Assembly (NCBI RefSeq): GCF_902859935.1
Contig: NZ_CADIKI010000001.1
Coordinates: 310,001 to 374,000, forward strand
Direction: 5' to 3'
DNA from: Paraburkholderia fynbosensis
Lineage (GTDB): Bacteria > Pseudomonadota > Gammaproteobacteria > Burkholderiales > Burkholderiaceae
DNA length: 64,000 nucleotides
This document shows, one piece after another, positions 21,071-31,028 of the stretch; positions within the stretch are counted from its first letter, which is position 1, and each line of letters begins with the position of its first letter. The notes below the pieces were generated by a model. The model worked only from the letters and a program-made list of their open reading frames with translations. It ran no database searches and was not told the origin of the DNA. The position numbers and the translations under genes were made by a program.

Positions 21071-21231
21071 GCGTGTGTGTCATGCGCAGGAAATAGGCCG
21101 CACCGTGCCTCACGCATCGCGGTTGTCGTGCTCGCTTTTCAGACCTGCTGTTCGGATATTTGCATAGAATGGGATTGTTTTTGCGGGGCCGTAGTCCACG
21201 TTAAATCCAATCTGATCGGGAGTTCCATTCG

Positions 21232-21837
21232 ATGACAGGTCCGACACGAACCAAGGGCGCCGCCACCCGGCCGCTGCTCATCACGCTGGTTGTAGTCGTA
21301 GTGATTGCGGCACTCGGGTTTGTTTACGCGTCACCCTATATCGCGCTGAATAATCTCAAAAGCGCGGCAGATGCGCGCGACGCGCAAACCGTCAATCAAT
21401 ACGTGGATTTTCCCGCGTTGCGCGACAGCCTGAAGGAGCAGATCGCAGGCATGCTGACGCGCCGGCTGGACGCGGATAACGACAGCAAAATGGCCACCAT
21501 CGGCGCGATGATCGGCGTGACGCTGATCGGTCCGCTGGTGGATTCCTATGCGACACCAGACGGCGTCGCAGCCTTACTGAATGGCATGCCGCCGCGCGGC
21601 GATCCTGGCGAACATCCGCCTGCCGCAGCCACGCAAACGCCTGCCTCTCCCGCCGCTGGCGACACCCCCACCCCCGCAACGGCCCCGGCATCTCGGCAAA
21701 CCACGGCAGGCTATCGCGGCCTCAATGAGTTCGTCGTCACTTACCGGCGCGGCGAAGCCAACGCGCACTACTCGGCGGTCTTCCGGCGCGAAGGTTTGTT
21801 CACGTGGAAGCTCGCCGCGATCAATCTGAACGAATGA
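21232..21837 (+). CDS. DUF2939 family membrane-anchored protein
   Basis: The 201-residue protein has one N-terminal membrane anchor (residues 15-33, LLITLVVVVVIAALGFVYA) and an exported domain beginning SPYIALNNLKSAADARDAQTVNQYVDF, the hallmark of DUF2939. An Ala/Pro/Thr-rich low-complexity segment lies near residues 125-157, before the C-terminal FVVTYRRGEANAHYSAVFRR strand pair. Its function is unknown. A GGGAG ribosome site precedes the start. Confidence 0.85.
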   Translation: MTGPTRTKGAATRPLLITLVVVVVIAALGFVYASPYIALNNLKSAADARDAQTVNQYVDFPALRDSLKEQIAGMLTRRLDADNDSKMATIGAMIGVTLIGPLVDSYATPDGVAALLNGMPPRGDPGEHPPAAATQTPASPAAGDTPTPATAPASRQTTAGYRGLNEFVVTYRRGEANAHYSAVFRREGLFTWKLAAINLNE

Positions 21838-21898
21838 CCGGCCGGCCGTCACGGCCAGCCACTCGCTCCATACGCGCGTCCCTACGCAGCGAGCCGCA

Positions 21899-22363
21899 TC
21901 AAGCCGCGGCTTGCTGCTGCTCCTGCGCGGAAGAACACGCCACCAGAATGCTGCATGACACGCGATCGAGCAGCGGCGTGTTGCCTGCCCCCATCCACCA
22001 TCGCGACAAGCCGGTGCGGCAGCGATGTCCTACCACCACGAGATCGACATGCAGGTCATTGGCGAGGTTCGCAATCTCGTCGATGGGATGACCGAACGCG
22101 AAATGCCCTTGCGCGTTCACACCGCGTTCGGTGAGCCAGTCCACCCCTTCCTGCAGGATGTCGCGCGCGGTTTTTTCGAAGCTGCCGCAGGCCACATCGG
22201 TCAGCAGACCCGCGCTTTGCGCAATGCTGGAGCGCATGTCCACCACGGACAGCAGATGCGTTTCGGCCTTCAGGTCCAACGCGAGGTCGGCGCCGCAACG
22301 CAGCGCTTTGCGGCCTTCGCGCGAGCCGTCGTAACACAGCAGAATTTTTTGGTAGCTCGCCAT
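21899..22363 (-). CDS. Universal stress protein (UspA family)
   Basis: This 154-residue single Usp domain opens YQKILLCYDGSREGRKALR and ends with the nucleotide-binding GHRCRTGLSRWWMGAGNTPLL, close to the G-2x-G-9x-G-S/T pattern of ATP-binding Usp proteins. It is cytoplasmic and expected to act in stress survival. GGGAGA lies upstream of the start. A tail of glutamines ends the protein. Confidence 0.9.
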   Translation of the reverse strand: MASYQKILLCYDGSREGRKALRCGADLALDLKAETHLLSVVDMRSSIAQSAGLLTDVACGSFEKTARDILQEGVDWLTERGVNAQGHFAFGHPIDEIANLANDLHVDLVVVGHRCRTGLSRWWMGAGNTPLLDRVSCSILVACSSAQEQQQAAA

Positions 22364-22636
22364 GGTTTTCTCCCTTCGCGCGGGAAGCGCGGTCTGAATG
22401 AATCATGGTGCGCCGCAATTCAGGTTGCAAGGGATGGAAAACGCTAAGTGCGCGGGCCGTGCGCCCTAAACCGGTGCGCGCGGGCTTGTCCGGGCTTAGC
22501 AGTGGTTTGGCAAACGGATGCGGCAGTGCAAAACCCGGCCTCCGAATCGCTATCTGCCTGCCGACGTCAACCTGCCGATGCCCTAGAATAGGCGGCCTTC
22601 CCGGCCATTCGCGTTTCCCGGAGCCTCGATCGAGTT

Positions 22637-23551
22637 ATGCCTGAAGCCGCCATTGAATTCCACCAGGTCAAGAAAAGCTACGGCGAGAAAACGGTCGTCG
22701 ATGGACTGTCGTTTCATGTCAACGCCGGAGAATGCTTCGGCCTGCTCGGCCCGAACGGCGCGGGCAAGACGACCACCTTGCGCATGCTGCTCGGCATCGC
22801 GGCACCCGACGCCGGCGCGATCCGCCTATGCGGCGAGCCGATCCCCGGCCGCGCGCGGGTCGCGCGGGCGCGTGTCGGCGTGGTGCCGCAATTCGACAAT
22901 CTCGATCCCGACTTCACCGTGCGCGAAAACCTGCTGGTGTTCGGCCGTTACTTCGGCCTGAGCGCCGCGCAGTGCCGCGCGATGGTGCCGTCGCTGCTCG
23001 AATTCGCGCGGCTCGAAAGCAAGGCCGATGCGCGCGTGAGCGAACTGTCGGGTGGCATGAAACGGCGTCTGACGCTGGCACGCGCGCTCGTCAACGACCC
23101 CGACGTGCTGATCATGGACGAGCCGACCACCGGCCTCGATCCGCAGGCGCGTCATCTGATCTGGGAACGGCTGCGCTCGCTGCTCACGCGCGGCAAGACG
23201 ATCCTGCTGACCACGCACTTCATGGAGGAAGCCGAGCGCCTCTGTCACCGGCTATGTGTGATCGAAGAAGGCCGCAAGATTGCCGAAGGCGCGCCGAGCG
23301 AGCTGATCGCATCCGAGATCGGCTGCGACGTGATCGAGATCTTCGGTCCCGATCCGCTTGCATTGCGCGATGAACTGGCGCCGCTCGTCGAACGAACCGA
23401 GGTCAGCGGCGAGACGCTGTTCTGCTACGTGAACGACGCGCAGCCGGTGCATGCGCGGCTCAAGCAGCGCGCCGATCTGCGCTATCTGCACCGGCCGGCG
23501 AATCTGGAGGACGTGTTCCTGCGGCTCACGGGCCGCGAGATGCAGGATTGA
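22637..23551 (+). CDS. nodI: NodI-like ABC transporter ATP-binding protein
   Basis: The 304-residue ATPase has Walker A GPNGAGKT (38-45), signature [15 protein letters not shown] and Walker [23 protein letters not shown], the pattern of the NodI/drug-exporter (DRA) group. A C-terminal domain continues to [12 protein letters not shown], typical of NodI. In rhizobia NodIJ exports lipochitooligosaccharides; in Burkholderia relatives NodI/J-like pairs occur without nodulation genes, and none are seen here, so the substrate is unknown. Confidence 0.9.
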   Translation: MPEAAIEFHQVKKSYGEKTVVDGLSFHVNAGECFGLLGPNGAGKTTTLRMLLGIAAPDAGAIRLCGEPIPGRARVARARVGVVPQFDNLDPDFTVRENLLVFGRYFGLSAAQCRAMVPSLLEFARLESKADARVSELSGGMKRRLTLARALVNDPDVLIMDEPTTGLDPQARHLIWERLRSLLTRGKTILLTTHFMEEAERLCHRLCVIEEGRKIAEGAPSELIASEIGCDVIEIFGPDPLALRDELAPLVERTEVSGETLFCYVNDAQPVHARLKQRADLRYLHRPANLEDVFLRLTGREMQD

Positions 23552-23598
23552 AGACACCGCCGCCGCCGAAGCCATCACGACACCGCACGAGACACGCA

Positions 23599-24426
23599 AT
23601 GGACGCACGCACTTACGAAACCCCTGGCGACACGCCGTCGAAACAGGAGCCCTTCGCCGCCTTTCCGGCCAACGCCGTCAACTGGATTTCGGTATGGCGC
23701 CGCAACTATCTGGTCTGGAAGAAGCTCGCGCTCGCGTCGATGTTCGGCAATCTCGCCGATCCGATGATTTATTTGTTTGGCCTCGGCTTCGGACTGGGGC
23801 TGATGGTCGGACACGTCGACGGCGTGTCGTACATCGCGTTTCTGGCGGCGGGCACGGTGGCGTCGAGCGTGATGATGTCGGCGAGTTTCGAGTCGATGTA
23901 TTCGGGCTTCTCGCGCATGCACGTGCAGCGCACGTGGGAGGCGATCATGCATACGCCGCTCACACTCGGTGACATCGTGCTGGGCGAGGTGATCTGGGCG
24001 GCCAGCAAGTCGATGCTGTCAGGTGCGGCGATTATGCTGGTGGCGGGCGCGCTCGGCTACGCAAATTTCCCGTCGATGCTGCTGGCGTTGCCGGTGATCG
24101 TGCTGACCGGGCTCGCGTTCGCGAGCATCGCGATGGTGGTGACGGCGCTCGCGCCGTCGTACGACTTTTTTATGTTCTATCAGACGCTGGTATTGACGCC
24201 GATGCTCCTGCTCTCCGGCGTGTTCTTTCCCGCATCGCAACTGCCCGCGGCCGCGCGAGCGGTGACCGGCGTGCTGCCGCTCGCGCATGCGGTCGATCTG
24301 ATGCGCCCGGCGATGCTCGGGCGGCCCCTCGACAACACGCTTTTGCATCTGACCGTGCTGGCGGCTTATGCGGTGGGCGGGTTTGTCGTGTCGGCGATTC
24401 TGTTTCGACGGCGGATGATGAAATAG
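23599..24426 (+). CDS. nodJ: NodJ-like ABC transporter permease
   Basis: This ABC-2 type permease has six predicted membrane segments and matches NodJ in [35 protein letters not shown] (read as overlapping segments) and [14 protein letters not shown]. The ATG at 23599 gives 275 residues; a TTG at 23548 would add 17 and overlap nodI by 4 bp. Either way the two genes form one transcription unit and one exporter. Confidence 0.9.
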   Translation: MDARTYETPGDTPSKQEPFAAFPANAVNWISVWRRNYLVWKKLALASMFGNLADPMIYLFGLGFGLGLMVGHVDGVSYIAFLAAGTVASSVMMSASFESMYSGFSRMHVQRTWEAIMHTPLTLGDIVLGEVIWAASKSMLSGAAIMLVAGALGYANFPSMLLALPVIVLTGLAFASIAMVVTALAPSYDFFMFYQTLVLTPMLLLSGVFFPASQLPAAARAVTGVLPLAHAVDLMRPAMLGRPLDNTLLHLTVLAAYAVGGFVVSAILFRRRMMK

Positions 24427-24558
24427 CCCCCGCCTGTCGAATACATTGAATACGACGAATGATTTCAATAGCCGCACGTGGCGTGCGGCCTGATGGACCT
24501 GCGGCAACCCGAGGCGCGTCGGTGCCCGCATCCGCGCGCGCCTGAAAAACAATTGCCT

Positions 24559-24981
24559 TCAGTCCTCTTCGTCCGTCCACGGAATGTCGACGTCGGAGAT
24601 GAACGCCACCGTCGCGAACGGGCCGCCATCCTGGCGCCCGATCTTGCCATCTGCGCGCTGCCATTCGACCCGGAACACCGTGCCCGGATCGTCGGCAATC
24701 AGGCGCACGGTCCGAACCTCATCGGGATCGGCTTCCTCGACCGGACCATCGAGCGAAACCTGCAGTTCCTGCGGCCACAGTCCATCGGCGGGATCGTAAA
24801 TCTTGTCGCCATCGGGAATCAGCGTGAACGCTTCCACACCGATGGTCGCCGAAGCGTCGACGATCATCTTGCCCAGCGCGCGCAGCAAGGCTGTCGCCCG
24901 TGCCGAATTCGCCTGACGGATTGCCAGATCCCCGCGCGTGAGCGCCTGCTCGAGTTTTGGGTTTGTTTTTTGTTGCGCCAT
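24559..24981 (-). CDS. Conserved hypothetical protein (140 aa)
   Basis: I do not recognise the family. The 140-residue protein is acidic, lacks signal or membrane segments, and alternates helices (ARATALLRALGKMIVDAS) with probable strands (TVRLIADDPGTVFRVEWQR). The C-terminus is very acidic (DVDIPWTDEED). Codon use matches neighbouring genes and the frame has no overlapping rival, so I take it as real. It is convergent with nodJ. Confidence 0.75.
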   Translation of the reverse strand: MAQQKTNPKLEQALTRGDLAIRQANSARATALLRALGKMIVDASATIGVEAFTLIPDGDKIYDPADGLWPQELQVSLDGPVEEADPDEVRTVRLIADDPGTVFRVEWQRADGKIGRQDGGPFATVAFISDVDIPWTDEED

Positions 24982-25545
24982 TCGATGTCCTGAGTCCTAT
25001 CGCTCTGTTGTGTGCGGCGGGCACGTCGGTGGCCTGCCGCGCTCGATTTTTCGGGCTGAATCCTACCACTGGTGCCCCTCAGGGGGACTTCCTTCGGGCG
25101 TGCGCTGCAGCATTGCAGTACCCGCGGTCCGGTTCCTCCCGGTCGCCTCCGTCCACCTCAGTTTAGGTCGTGAATCGGGTTCCTGGAGGGACATTTGCCT
25201 GCCAGCTGGCGAACGCGGTCTTTTCACATGTGAGCACGCGCGACCGCTGCGCCGGTCACCGCCCCCTACCGGTGTGGCGATGACTAGCGCAAGCGTTGGC
25301 GTCGCTCGTGGCGATCCGGCTGCTCGATGCAAGCGCTCATCGCGTTCGCGCCCGGTGTGTTCAGGATGTTTGTTCTATGCGGAGGGCGGGAAGTTGGCAC
25401 GCGCTTCAAGCGGCGGTGTGGGCGAAGCGAGGCAAACGACATCGCAGCCGCTCTGCGACCACGCCGGAGCGAGCTGCCACGTGGGTTCATGCCTCGCTCG
25501 AAACCACTTCGAACCAGGCTTGTCGACCCACGCTCGACGACCCCA
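24982..25545. other. Intergenic region of unclear content
   Basis: This 564-bp stretch has weaker codon bias than its surroundings and no frame with protein-like character on either strand. It contains many short direct repeats of CGC/GCG but no terminator-like hairpin or tRNA. It could be a decayed gene remnant; I cannot name a source. Confidence 0.35.
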
Positions 25546-26598
25546 TCAAGGCGCCGGGTTCGGCTGCAATTCATGCTGCGCGTCGATCTCCGCAAGCACT
25601 TCCGGCGAAAGCTTCACCTCGGCGCTGGCGATGTTTTCCTTCAACTGATCGAGCGAGGTCGCGCCGATCAGATTGCTGGTCACGAACGGCCGGCTATTGA
25701 CGAACGCGAGCGCGAACTGCGCGGGCGACAGGCCATGACGTTTCGCGAGTTCCACATAGCGCGTGGTCGCCTGAACCGCTTGCGGCTTGCTGTAACGCGC
25801 GAAGCGCTCGAACAGCGAGATGCGGGCGCCGGCCGGACGCGCGCCGCCTTCATACTTGCCCGACAGCCAGCCGAACGCGAGCGGCGAATAGGCAAGCAAG
25901 CCGATGTTGTCGCGATGCGCGTACTCGGACAGACCCGCTTCGTACGTGCGGTTCAGCAGGCTATACGGATTCTGGACGCTGACGATGCGCGGCAAGCCGA
26001 GCTTTTCGGCCGCGCGCAGGAACTGCGCGACACCCCACGGCGTTTCATTCGACACGCCGATGTGGCGCACCTTGCCCGCCTTGACGAACTCGGCGAGCAC
26101 CGACAGCGTTTCTTCGATCGGCACGGTGTACGCGTCGTCGACCCACGGATAAGCGGGACGGCCAAACGTCATCGTGCTGCGATCCGGCCAGTGCAGTTGA
26201 TACAGATCGACATAGTCCGTTTGCAGGCGCTGCAGGCTGCCGTCGAGCGCTTCGGTGAGGTTCTTGCGATCGAACTGATTGCCCTCGCCGCGAATATGGC
26301 GCGGGTTGTGCGGCTGACGCGCCGGTCCGGCGATCTTGGTGGCGAGCACGATTTTCTCGCGAGCGCTGCGATGCTGCGCGAGCCAGGTGCCGATATAGCG
26401 TTCCGTCGAACCCTGCGTTTCGGCGCGCGGCGGCACCGGGTACATTTCGGCCGTGTCGATCAGGTTGACGCCATGATCGAGCGCGTAATCGATCTGCGCA
26501 TGCGCTTGCTGCTCGGTGTTCTGCTCGCCCCACGTCATGGTGCCGAGACCGATCAGGCTAACCTGCACATCGGAGTCGCCGAGTCTGCGGTGTTCCAT
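25546..26598 (-). CDS. Aldo/keto reductase (Tas-like)
   Basis: This NADPH-dependent oxidoreductase of the AKR superfamily has 350 residues. The family's Asp48 and Tyr53 are in NLIDTAEMYPVPP, a Lys lies in VLATKIAGP, and the substrate loop includes YQLHWPD. It resembles E. coli Tas, a (beta/alpha)8 barrel of uncertain substrate. The C-terminal segment NPAP ends about 50 residues after FVTSNLIGATSLDQLKENIA, the cofactor phosphate-binding region. Monocistronic. Confidence 0.9.
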   Translation of the reverse strand: MEHRRLGDSDVQVSLIGLGTMTWGEQNTEQQAHAQIDYALDHGVNLIDTAEMYPVPPRAETQGSTERYIGTWLAQHRSAREKIVLATKIAGPARQPHNPRHIRGEGNQFDRKNLTEALDGSLQRLQTDYVDLYQLHWPDRSTMTFGRPAYPWVDDAYTVPIEETLSVLAEFVKAGKVRHIGVSNETPWGVAQFLRAAEKLGLPRIVSVQNPYSLLNRTYEAGLSEYAHRDNIGLLAYSPLAFGWLSGKYEGGARPAGARISLFERFARYSKPQAVQATTRYVELAKRHGLSPAQFALAFVNSRPFVTSNLIGATSLDQLKENIASAEVKLSPEVLAEIDAQHELQPNPAP

Positions 26599-26740
26599 CT
26601 ATCTTGTCCTGTTGAATAGGTGAACGGAAAGCGCTGACGTTACCACGCCGACGCAATGCCTGCATCGAGGCTAGAATGCGAACCGGGCGGGCATCGCCCA
26701 CTTTTTCGCACTCAACAGGCCACGCTTCGATCCTTCCGCG

Positions 26741-26953
26741 ATGAATCCCGAACACCTCGAACTGCTGGTCACACGCGTGATGCCCTACGGAAAATATAAA
26801 GGCCGTGTGATTGCCGACCTGCCCGGCCATTATCTAAACTGGTTCGCGAGCCAGGGCTTTCCACCGGGCGAAATCGGCCGCCTGCTCGCCCTGATGCAGG
26901 AGATCGATCACAACGGTTTGAAGCCGCTGCTCGAACCCTTGCGCAAGCGCTGA
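26741..26953 (+). CDS. DUF3820 family protein
   Basis: The 70-residue protein carries the DUF3820 core MPYGKYKGRVIADLPGHYLNWF (residues 14-35, given in two overlapping runs: MPYGKYKG and IADLPGHYLNWF). The same motif occurs at the end of some exonucleases and in a small family annotated as quorum-sensing-regulated virulence factors. It is cytoplasmic; the function is not established. Confidence 0.88.
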   Translation: MNPEHLELLVTRVMPYGKYKGRVIADLPGHYLNWFASQGFPPGEIGRLLALMQEIDHNGLKPLLEPLRKR

Positions 26954-27168
26954 TAGCCGCGCGATGCGAGCCGGTTCGATTAAAGCGAAGCCGGATGAAA
27001 GGATCGGCGCAGGCTACGTGCAAGCCATGCAGGCGGTACAAATCTATACAGTCTTTTCTTGCGCCGCGCACTCGCGTGGACTTAAATCAGCATAAGCCAT
27101 CGCGTCGTCGCGGATGGTCCGATGGCCCGCTTGAAGCTTCGCATCCGATCCCGCTTACCCGTCCGTCC

Positions 27169-27414
27169 ATGCCCGAATTCAGTCTGCCCGCCCTGCTGGA
27201 ATTTATCGGTCACGACCTCTCGCCCGTGCGTGCCGTCATCGTCTTTTTTCTGATCGGCTATCTGGTGGTCGGACTGCCCTTGCATTTTCGCCGGGGCGCT
27301 GCGTCGCGCGACATCTGGGGCACGGCCGCCGGCGTGACGATGGCTGCTATCTATGCGGCGTTCATCATCGGTGTGTACCCTGCGCTGCATCATTCGGGGC
27401 TGGTGCCGCATTAG
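27169..27414 (+). CDS. Small hypothetical membrane protein
   Basis: The 81-residue product from ATG 27169 (MPEFSLPALLEFIGHDLSP) has two predicted membrane helices, VRAVIVFFLIGYLVVGLPL and TAAGVTMAAIYAAFIIGVYP, with a basic loop between them. No family is recognised. A longer opening from 26995 adds an implausible basic segment. Supported by coding character and hydrophobicity pattern only. Confidence 0.6.
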   Translation: MPEFSLPALLEFIGHDLSPVRAVIVFFLIGYLVVGLPLHFRRGAASRDIWGTAAGVTMAAIYAAFIIGVYPALHHSGLVPH

Positions 27415-27489
27415 CGTGCCTGGCATTGCGGGCTTCGCGCGATCGATGCGCTCGCACCGACACGTCGGCGTGACTGGCCCGGAAGACGT

Positions 27490-29108
27490 CGTGCGTCGGT
27501 ACTCATACTCAGAGGCTAGCTCATCCAAAGCATCAGCCGCCATCAAATCCGGTCCAAGCCCCTCTAACAGTGGTTCGAGTAACGTCCGCCGCGGCTGGCA
27601 GCGACGCACCGAGCTCCGGTAAAGCGGACGCCGCACCTGCGCCGAACTCGCCGTGTTGACCTGACGCGCCGTTTGATGAAACGCAAGACAGCGATCGTCC
27701 CAGTCTAGCCCGCAATGCGCGAGCATCCGCTGCACGGTCGCTTCGAAATCGTCGATCATCTGCTCGTACTGGACCTCGATCATTACGCCTTCGGGCAGCG
27801 CGCTTCGCCAATGCGCCATCAACGCATCGTACGCACGACAGTAGCGGCCGAGTGCGCCGAGGTCGTAACCGAATGGCACGTCGTGAAAGAGCCGGGGAAA
27901 ATCGACAGACAGGTTTGCAATGGCGAACGGCGGCTATGGATGAAGCGCGCGTTCGGCAGCGCCAGATGGATCAGCCCGACATTGATGAAATTGAACGGGC
28001 ATTTGTCGGTAAAACGGCAGGGATGTGGCGCTGTACGTTGTGCGTCGTTGTCCAGCGAACCATGCATGCGATCTCGCGCCGCATTCTCCCTATCGCTCTG
28101 GCATTCAGGCAGCGCGCGGCGCATGAGTTCCAGATAGTCGGCCCCGAGCATGCGCAAGTGCGGCGCGCCCACGCCATGCAGTGCCGCGATGTCGATCCTC
28201 AGCGGATTGTCGGCGTCCCGGCGCAGGCACTGCGTCAGCGCTACGCCGAATTCCGTGCGCTCGCCCGCCCCGACCACCTGCGGATGGCTCACCAGGATCT
28301 GCTCGATCAAGGTCGAGCCCGGGGCACGGCATGCCGACGATAAAAATCGGCGCGGCCGACGGATCGCCAAGACGCGCGCCGCCGCGAGCGCGTCCGCGCT
28401 GTGCATCTGCGGCAACTGAGCGAACAGGCCGAGCGTTTCGGCTTCGATATAACGCACGCCGGCGCGATGCAACGCGTTGACTTCAGGATGTGATCGAACG
28501 ACGCGTCGTGGCGGCCTACGCCGGACAATGCCTCGCCATATGCGAAGTGAAGCTCCGCCTGATCGGCCGGGCTCAGCGAAGCGGCGTCGCCGGCTAGCTG
28601 TTCGAGCGATGCGAACACGGGATCGTCTGCAGCGAGACGGCTCGTCTGCACGAAGTTGCGATAATAGAGCGGCACGCGCGGGGCGCCGTCGATCGCGCGA
28701 TGGTATGCCTCATGCGCCTCGTCAAACTGGCCGAGCGCCTGCAGACAGTTGCCCATGTTGTCGTTCGAGCCGTCGGCGCCCGGGTTCAGTTGCACCGCTG
28801 CGCGGTACGCGTCCACGGCCTGTTCGAGCCGATGCATGTGCTCGAGCGGCCGGCCGAGTCCGTGATGCAAATCCACGTTGGACGGATTGCGCGCGAGCGC
28901 GTCGCGATAACGGTCGACGGCGTCCGGAAAGCGCTGCAACGCAGCCAGTGTCGCGGCGAGCCGTTCGTAATTGACGGCATCGGAGGGATCGAGCGCGGCA
29001 CGCGGCTTCAAAGCAGGACAGCGCGGCGTGGAGTTCGCCACGCGCGATGCACGTCGCGCCTTCGACGCGTTTTGCTGACGCGGCAATCGGCGATGGATCG
29101 CGATCCAT
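27490..29108 (-). pseudogene. TPR-sulfotransferase pseudogene, multiply frameshifted
   Basis: Read on the minus strand from about 29108, this locus encodes tetratricopeptide repeats (ELHAALSCFEAA, then YERLAATLAALQRFPDAVDR, NVDLHHGLGRPLEHMHRLEQ, NDNMGNCLQALGQFDEAHEA) followed by a sulfotransferase domain (IFIVGMP, STLIEQILVSHPQVVGAGER, TDKCPFNFINVGLIHLALPN, YDLGALGRYCRAYDALM). Parts lie in different frames: shifts are needed near 29010, 28475, 28370, 28325 and 27895, and another likely near the C-terminus. The 5'-PAPS loop region GMPRSGST is disrupted exactly at the frameshift near 28325. The intact relative would be a TPR-sulfotransferase fusion of roughly 530 residues. It is almost certainly non-functional unless indels are sequencing errors. 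Confidence 0.82.
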
Positions 29109-29403
29109 CGCCAGCGCGTGAGATTCGACGCGTGCATGGGGTGGGGATTCGGAGACGATTGTGTGAGCGGAAATTAGCAGGCGTCCCCTACAGTTGGTTT
29201 GCGAATAATTAACCAACTGTTACCGGCATGCGCATTGGTAAGGTGATGGAAGACTACCGCGATGGCTGGCCGCCATTGATTCGATCGCCAATAGGTGACT
29301 CACGGACGCGAGTTCGCTCGTGACGCATCGTAATGTGTGGACACAAATGCTTCTGAACTCCCTCGCAGGCGATTTTTCTCATGCTTAAACGAGGGAGAAA
29401 ATC

Positions 29404-29742
29404 GTGAGCAGGCTAGTTGCATCGATCGCGCTGTCAGCGCTGGCGGCAGGTCTGACCGGATGCGCGGTTGCACCCGGATATGATTATGGCTACGCGCAGC
29501 CCTATTACCCTGGCTACGGATATGCGTACGGGCCACCGTATGTACCGGCTTATGGAACGGTAGGTATCTGGGGAGGCTGGGGTGGAGGCCCGTGCTGTTA
29601 TCACGGTGGCCATTGGCATGGGCGCGGTGGTTGGCATGGCGGTGGCGGGGGCTGGCACGGCGGCGGGTATGGCGGATCGCACGGCGGTGGCACATGGAGC
29701 CGCGGTGGTGGCGGCAGTGGGCATGGGGGACATGGCCATTGA
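29404..29742 (+). CDS. Gly/His/Tyr-rich lipoprotein
   Basis: This 112-residue protein has a lipoprotein signal peptide with lipobox LTGC (Cys20). The mature part begins with a Tyr/Pro/Gly segment (GYDYGYAQPYYPGYGYAYG) and ends in a Gly/His/Trp repeat region with many GGWHGGG- and GGHGH-type units. Twelve or more histidines plus CC at about residues 64-65 suggest metal binding, by analogy with His-rich envelope proteins. AGGGAGAAAATC precedes the GTG start. No family is assigned. Confidence 0.75.
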   Translation: MSRLVASIALSALAAGLTGCAVAPGYDYGYAQPYYPGYGYAYGPPYVPAYGTVGIWGGWGGGPCCYHGGHWHGRGGWHGGGGGWHGGGYGGSHGGGTWSRGGGGSGHGGHGH

Positions 29743-29800
29743 GGGGCGGTGCAGTGGTTGATTGACGCGGCTGGAGCGAGGTCACCAAACGAACGCCAAA

Positions 29801-29836
29801 ACAAAAACGGCGTTGTGATTTCTCACAACGCCGTTT
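29801..29836 (-). terminator. Rho-independent terminator after tRNA-His
   Basis: A perfect 14-bp stem (29805-29818 with 29823-29836) and four-base loop is followed on the minus strand by TTTTTGT. It lies 26 bp beyond the 3' end of tRNA-His and probably ends that transcript. Confidence 0.88.
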
Positions 29837-29861
29837 GCAAAACTCTACCGCTCGAATTCTT

Positions 29862-29938
29862 TGGGGTGGCTGATGGGGCTCGAACCCACGACAACAGGAA
29901 TCACAATCCTGGACTCTACCAACTGAGCTACAGCCACC
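29862..29938 (-). tRNA. tRNA-His (GTG)
   Basis: The minus strand folds as a standard 77-nt tRNA: acceptor GGTGGCTG pairs with CAGCCACC, the D arm is AGCTCAGTTGGTAGAG, the anticodon GTG sits in GGATTGTGATTCC, and the T arm is CGTGGGTTCGAGCCC. The extra 5' G (G-1) typical of tRNA-His and an encoded CCA end are present. Confidence 0.97.
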
Positions 29939-29992
29939 ACTGACATCTGCTTGACTTGCCGGAAAAATCTGGCTCGTCGATGAAGAAACGAG

Positions 29993-29998
29993 ATTATA
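29993..29998 (-). promoter_or_regulatory. Possible -10 element upstream of tRNA-His
   Basis: A perfect TATAAT on the minus strand lies 55 bp upstream of the tRNA 5' end, just after the dusA stop codon. No good -35 is found at 16-18 bp, so this is weak; cotranscription with dusA is the alternative. Confidence 0.35.
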
Positions 29999-30026
29999 CG
30001 AACAAGATTTCCGTTTGCCTAGTCCT

Positions 30027-31028
30027 TTATTCAAAAATTTCGTTCGGCTCACGCAGATGCTGTCTTGCCTCGTCGAAGATGCTCAGATCGCGCGCGGCCA
30101 GGCGTTTGCTATCGGACAAAACGCGCCGCCAGCCACGCGCCCCTACCTCGCCGCGATAAAGACCGAGCGCATGGCGCGTGATCGCGCCAAGATATGTGCC
30201 GCGCGCCATTTCAGCGGCGCAATAGTCGATCAGCTTCGCTTCGACCTGCTCGCGCGTCAGCGGCGTTTGCGTCGAACCGTAGAAGCGCGCGTCGACCTCG
30301 GCGAGCAGATACGGGTTGTGATAAGCCTCGCGCCCGAGCATCACACCATCGACGTGTTGAAGATGGAACTCGACTTCATCAAGCGTCTTGATGCCGCCGT
30401 TGATGATGATCTCCAACTCCGGGAAGTCGCGCTTCAACTGGTACGCGTAGTCGTACTTGAGCGGCGGAATCTCGCGATTTTCCTTCGGACTCAGGCCCTT
30501 CAGGATGGCGTTGCGCGCGTGCACGACGAACACGTTGCAGCCGGCGTCTGCAATCGTGCCGACGAAATCGCGCACGAAGCCGTATTCCTCGACCGCATCG
30601 ACGCCGATGCGGTGCTTGACCGTCACCGGCACCGAGACCGCGTCGCGCATCGCCTTCACGCAGGCGGCCACGAGTTGCGGCTCGTTCATCAGGCACGCGC
30701 CGAACGCGCCGCGTTGCACGCGCTCCGACGGGCACCCGCAGTTCAGATTGATTTCGTCGTAACCCCACTGCTCGCCGAGTTTCGCCGAACGGGCGAGGTC
30801 GTCGGGTTCGCTACCGCCGAGTTGCAGCGCGACGGGCGCTTCCTCGGGAGCGAACGCAAGATGGCGCGGCACGTCGCCATGCAGCAGCGCGCCGGTCGTC
30901 ACCATCTCCGTGTAAAGCCACGTATGGCGCGAGATGACGCGATGCAGCGAGCGACAGTGGCGATCAGTCCAGTCCATCATCGGCGCCACTGAGACGCGGC
31001 GCGGGCTGGGGATTCGAGGTGAAGACAT
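30027..31028 (-). CDS. dusA: tRNA-dihydrouridine synthase A
   Basis: DusA is an FMN enzyme that reduces uridines 20/20a in the tRNA D loop. The 333-residue protein has the family's RVSVAPMMDWTDRHCR opening, the active-site NLNCGCPSERV with catalytic Cys, KHRIGVD and a C-terminal helical tRNA-binding domain. It lies directly upstream of tRNA-His, one of its possible substrates, by location only. Confidence 0.96.
   Translation of the reverse strand: MSSPRIPSPRRVSVAPMMDWTDRHCRSLHRVISRHTWLYTEMVTTGALLHGDVPRHLAFAPEEAPVALQLGGSEPDDLARSAKLGEQWGYDEINLNCGCPSERVQRGAFGACLMNEPQLVAACVKAMRDAVSVPVTVKHRIGVDAVEEYGFVRDFVGTIADAGCNVFVVHARNAILKGLSPKENREIPPLKYDYAYQLKRDFPELEIIINGGIKTLDEVEFHLQHVDGVMLGREAYHNPYLLAEVDARFYGSTQTPLTREQVEAKLIDYCAAEMARGTYLGAITRHALGLYRGEVGARGWRRVLSDSKRLAARDLSIFDEARQHLREPNEIFE

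Noticed and set aside
29862..29938. tRNA-His as a genomic-island attachment site
   Set aside because: No integrase or duplicated 3' tRNA fragment is nearby; the flanking genes look native.
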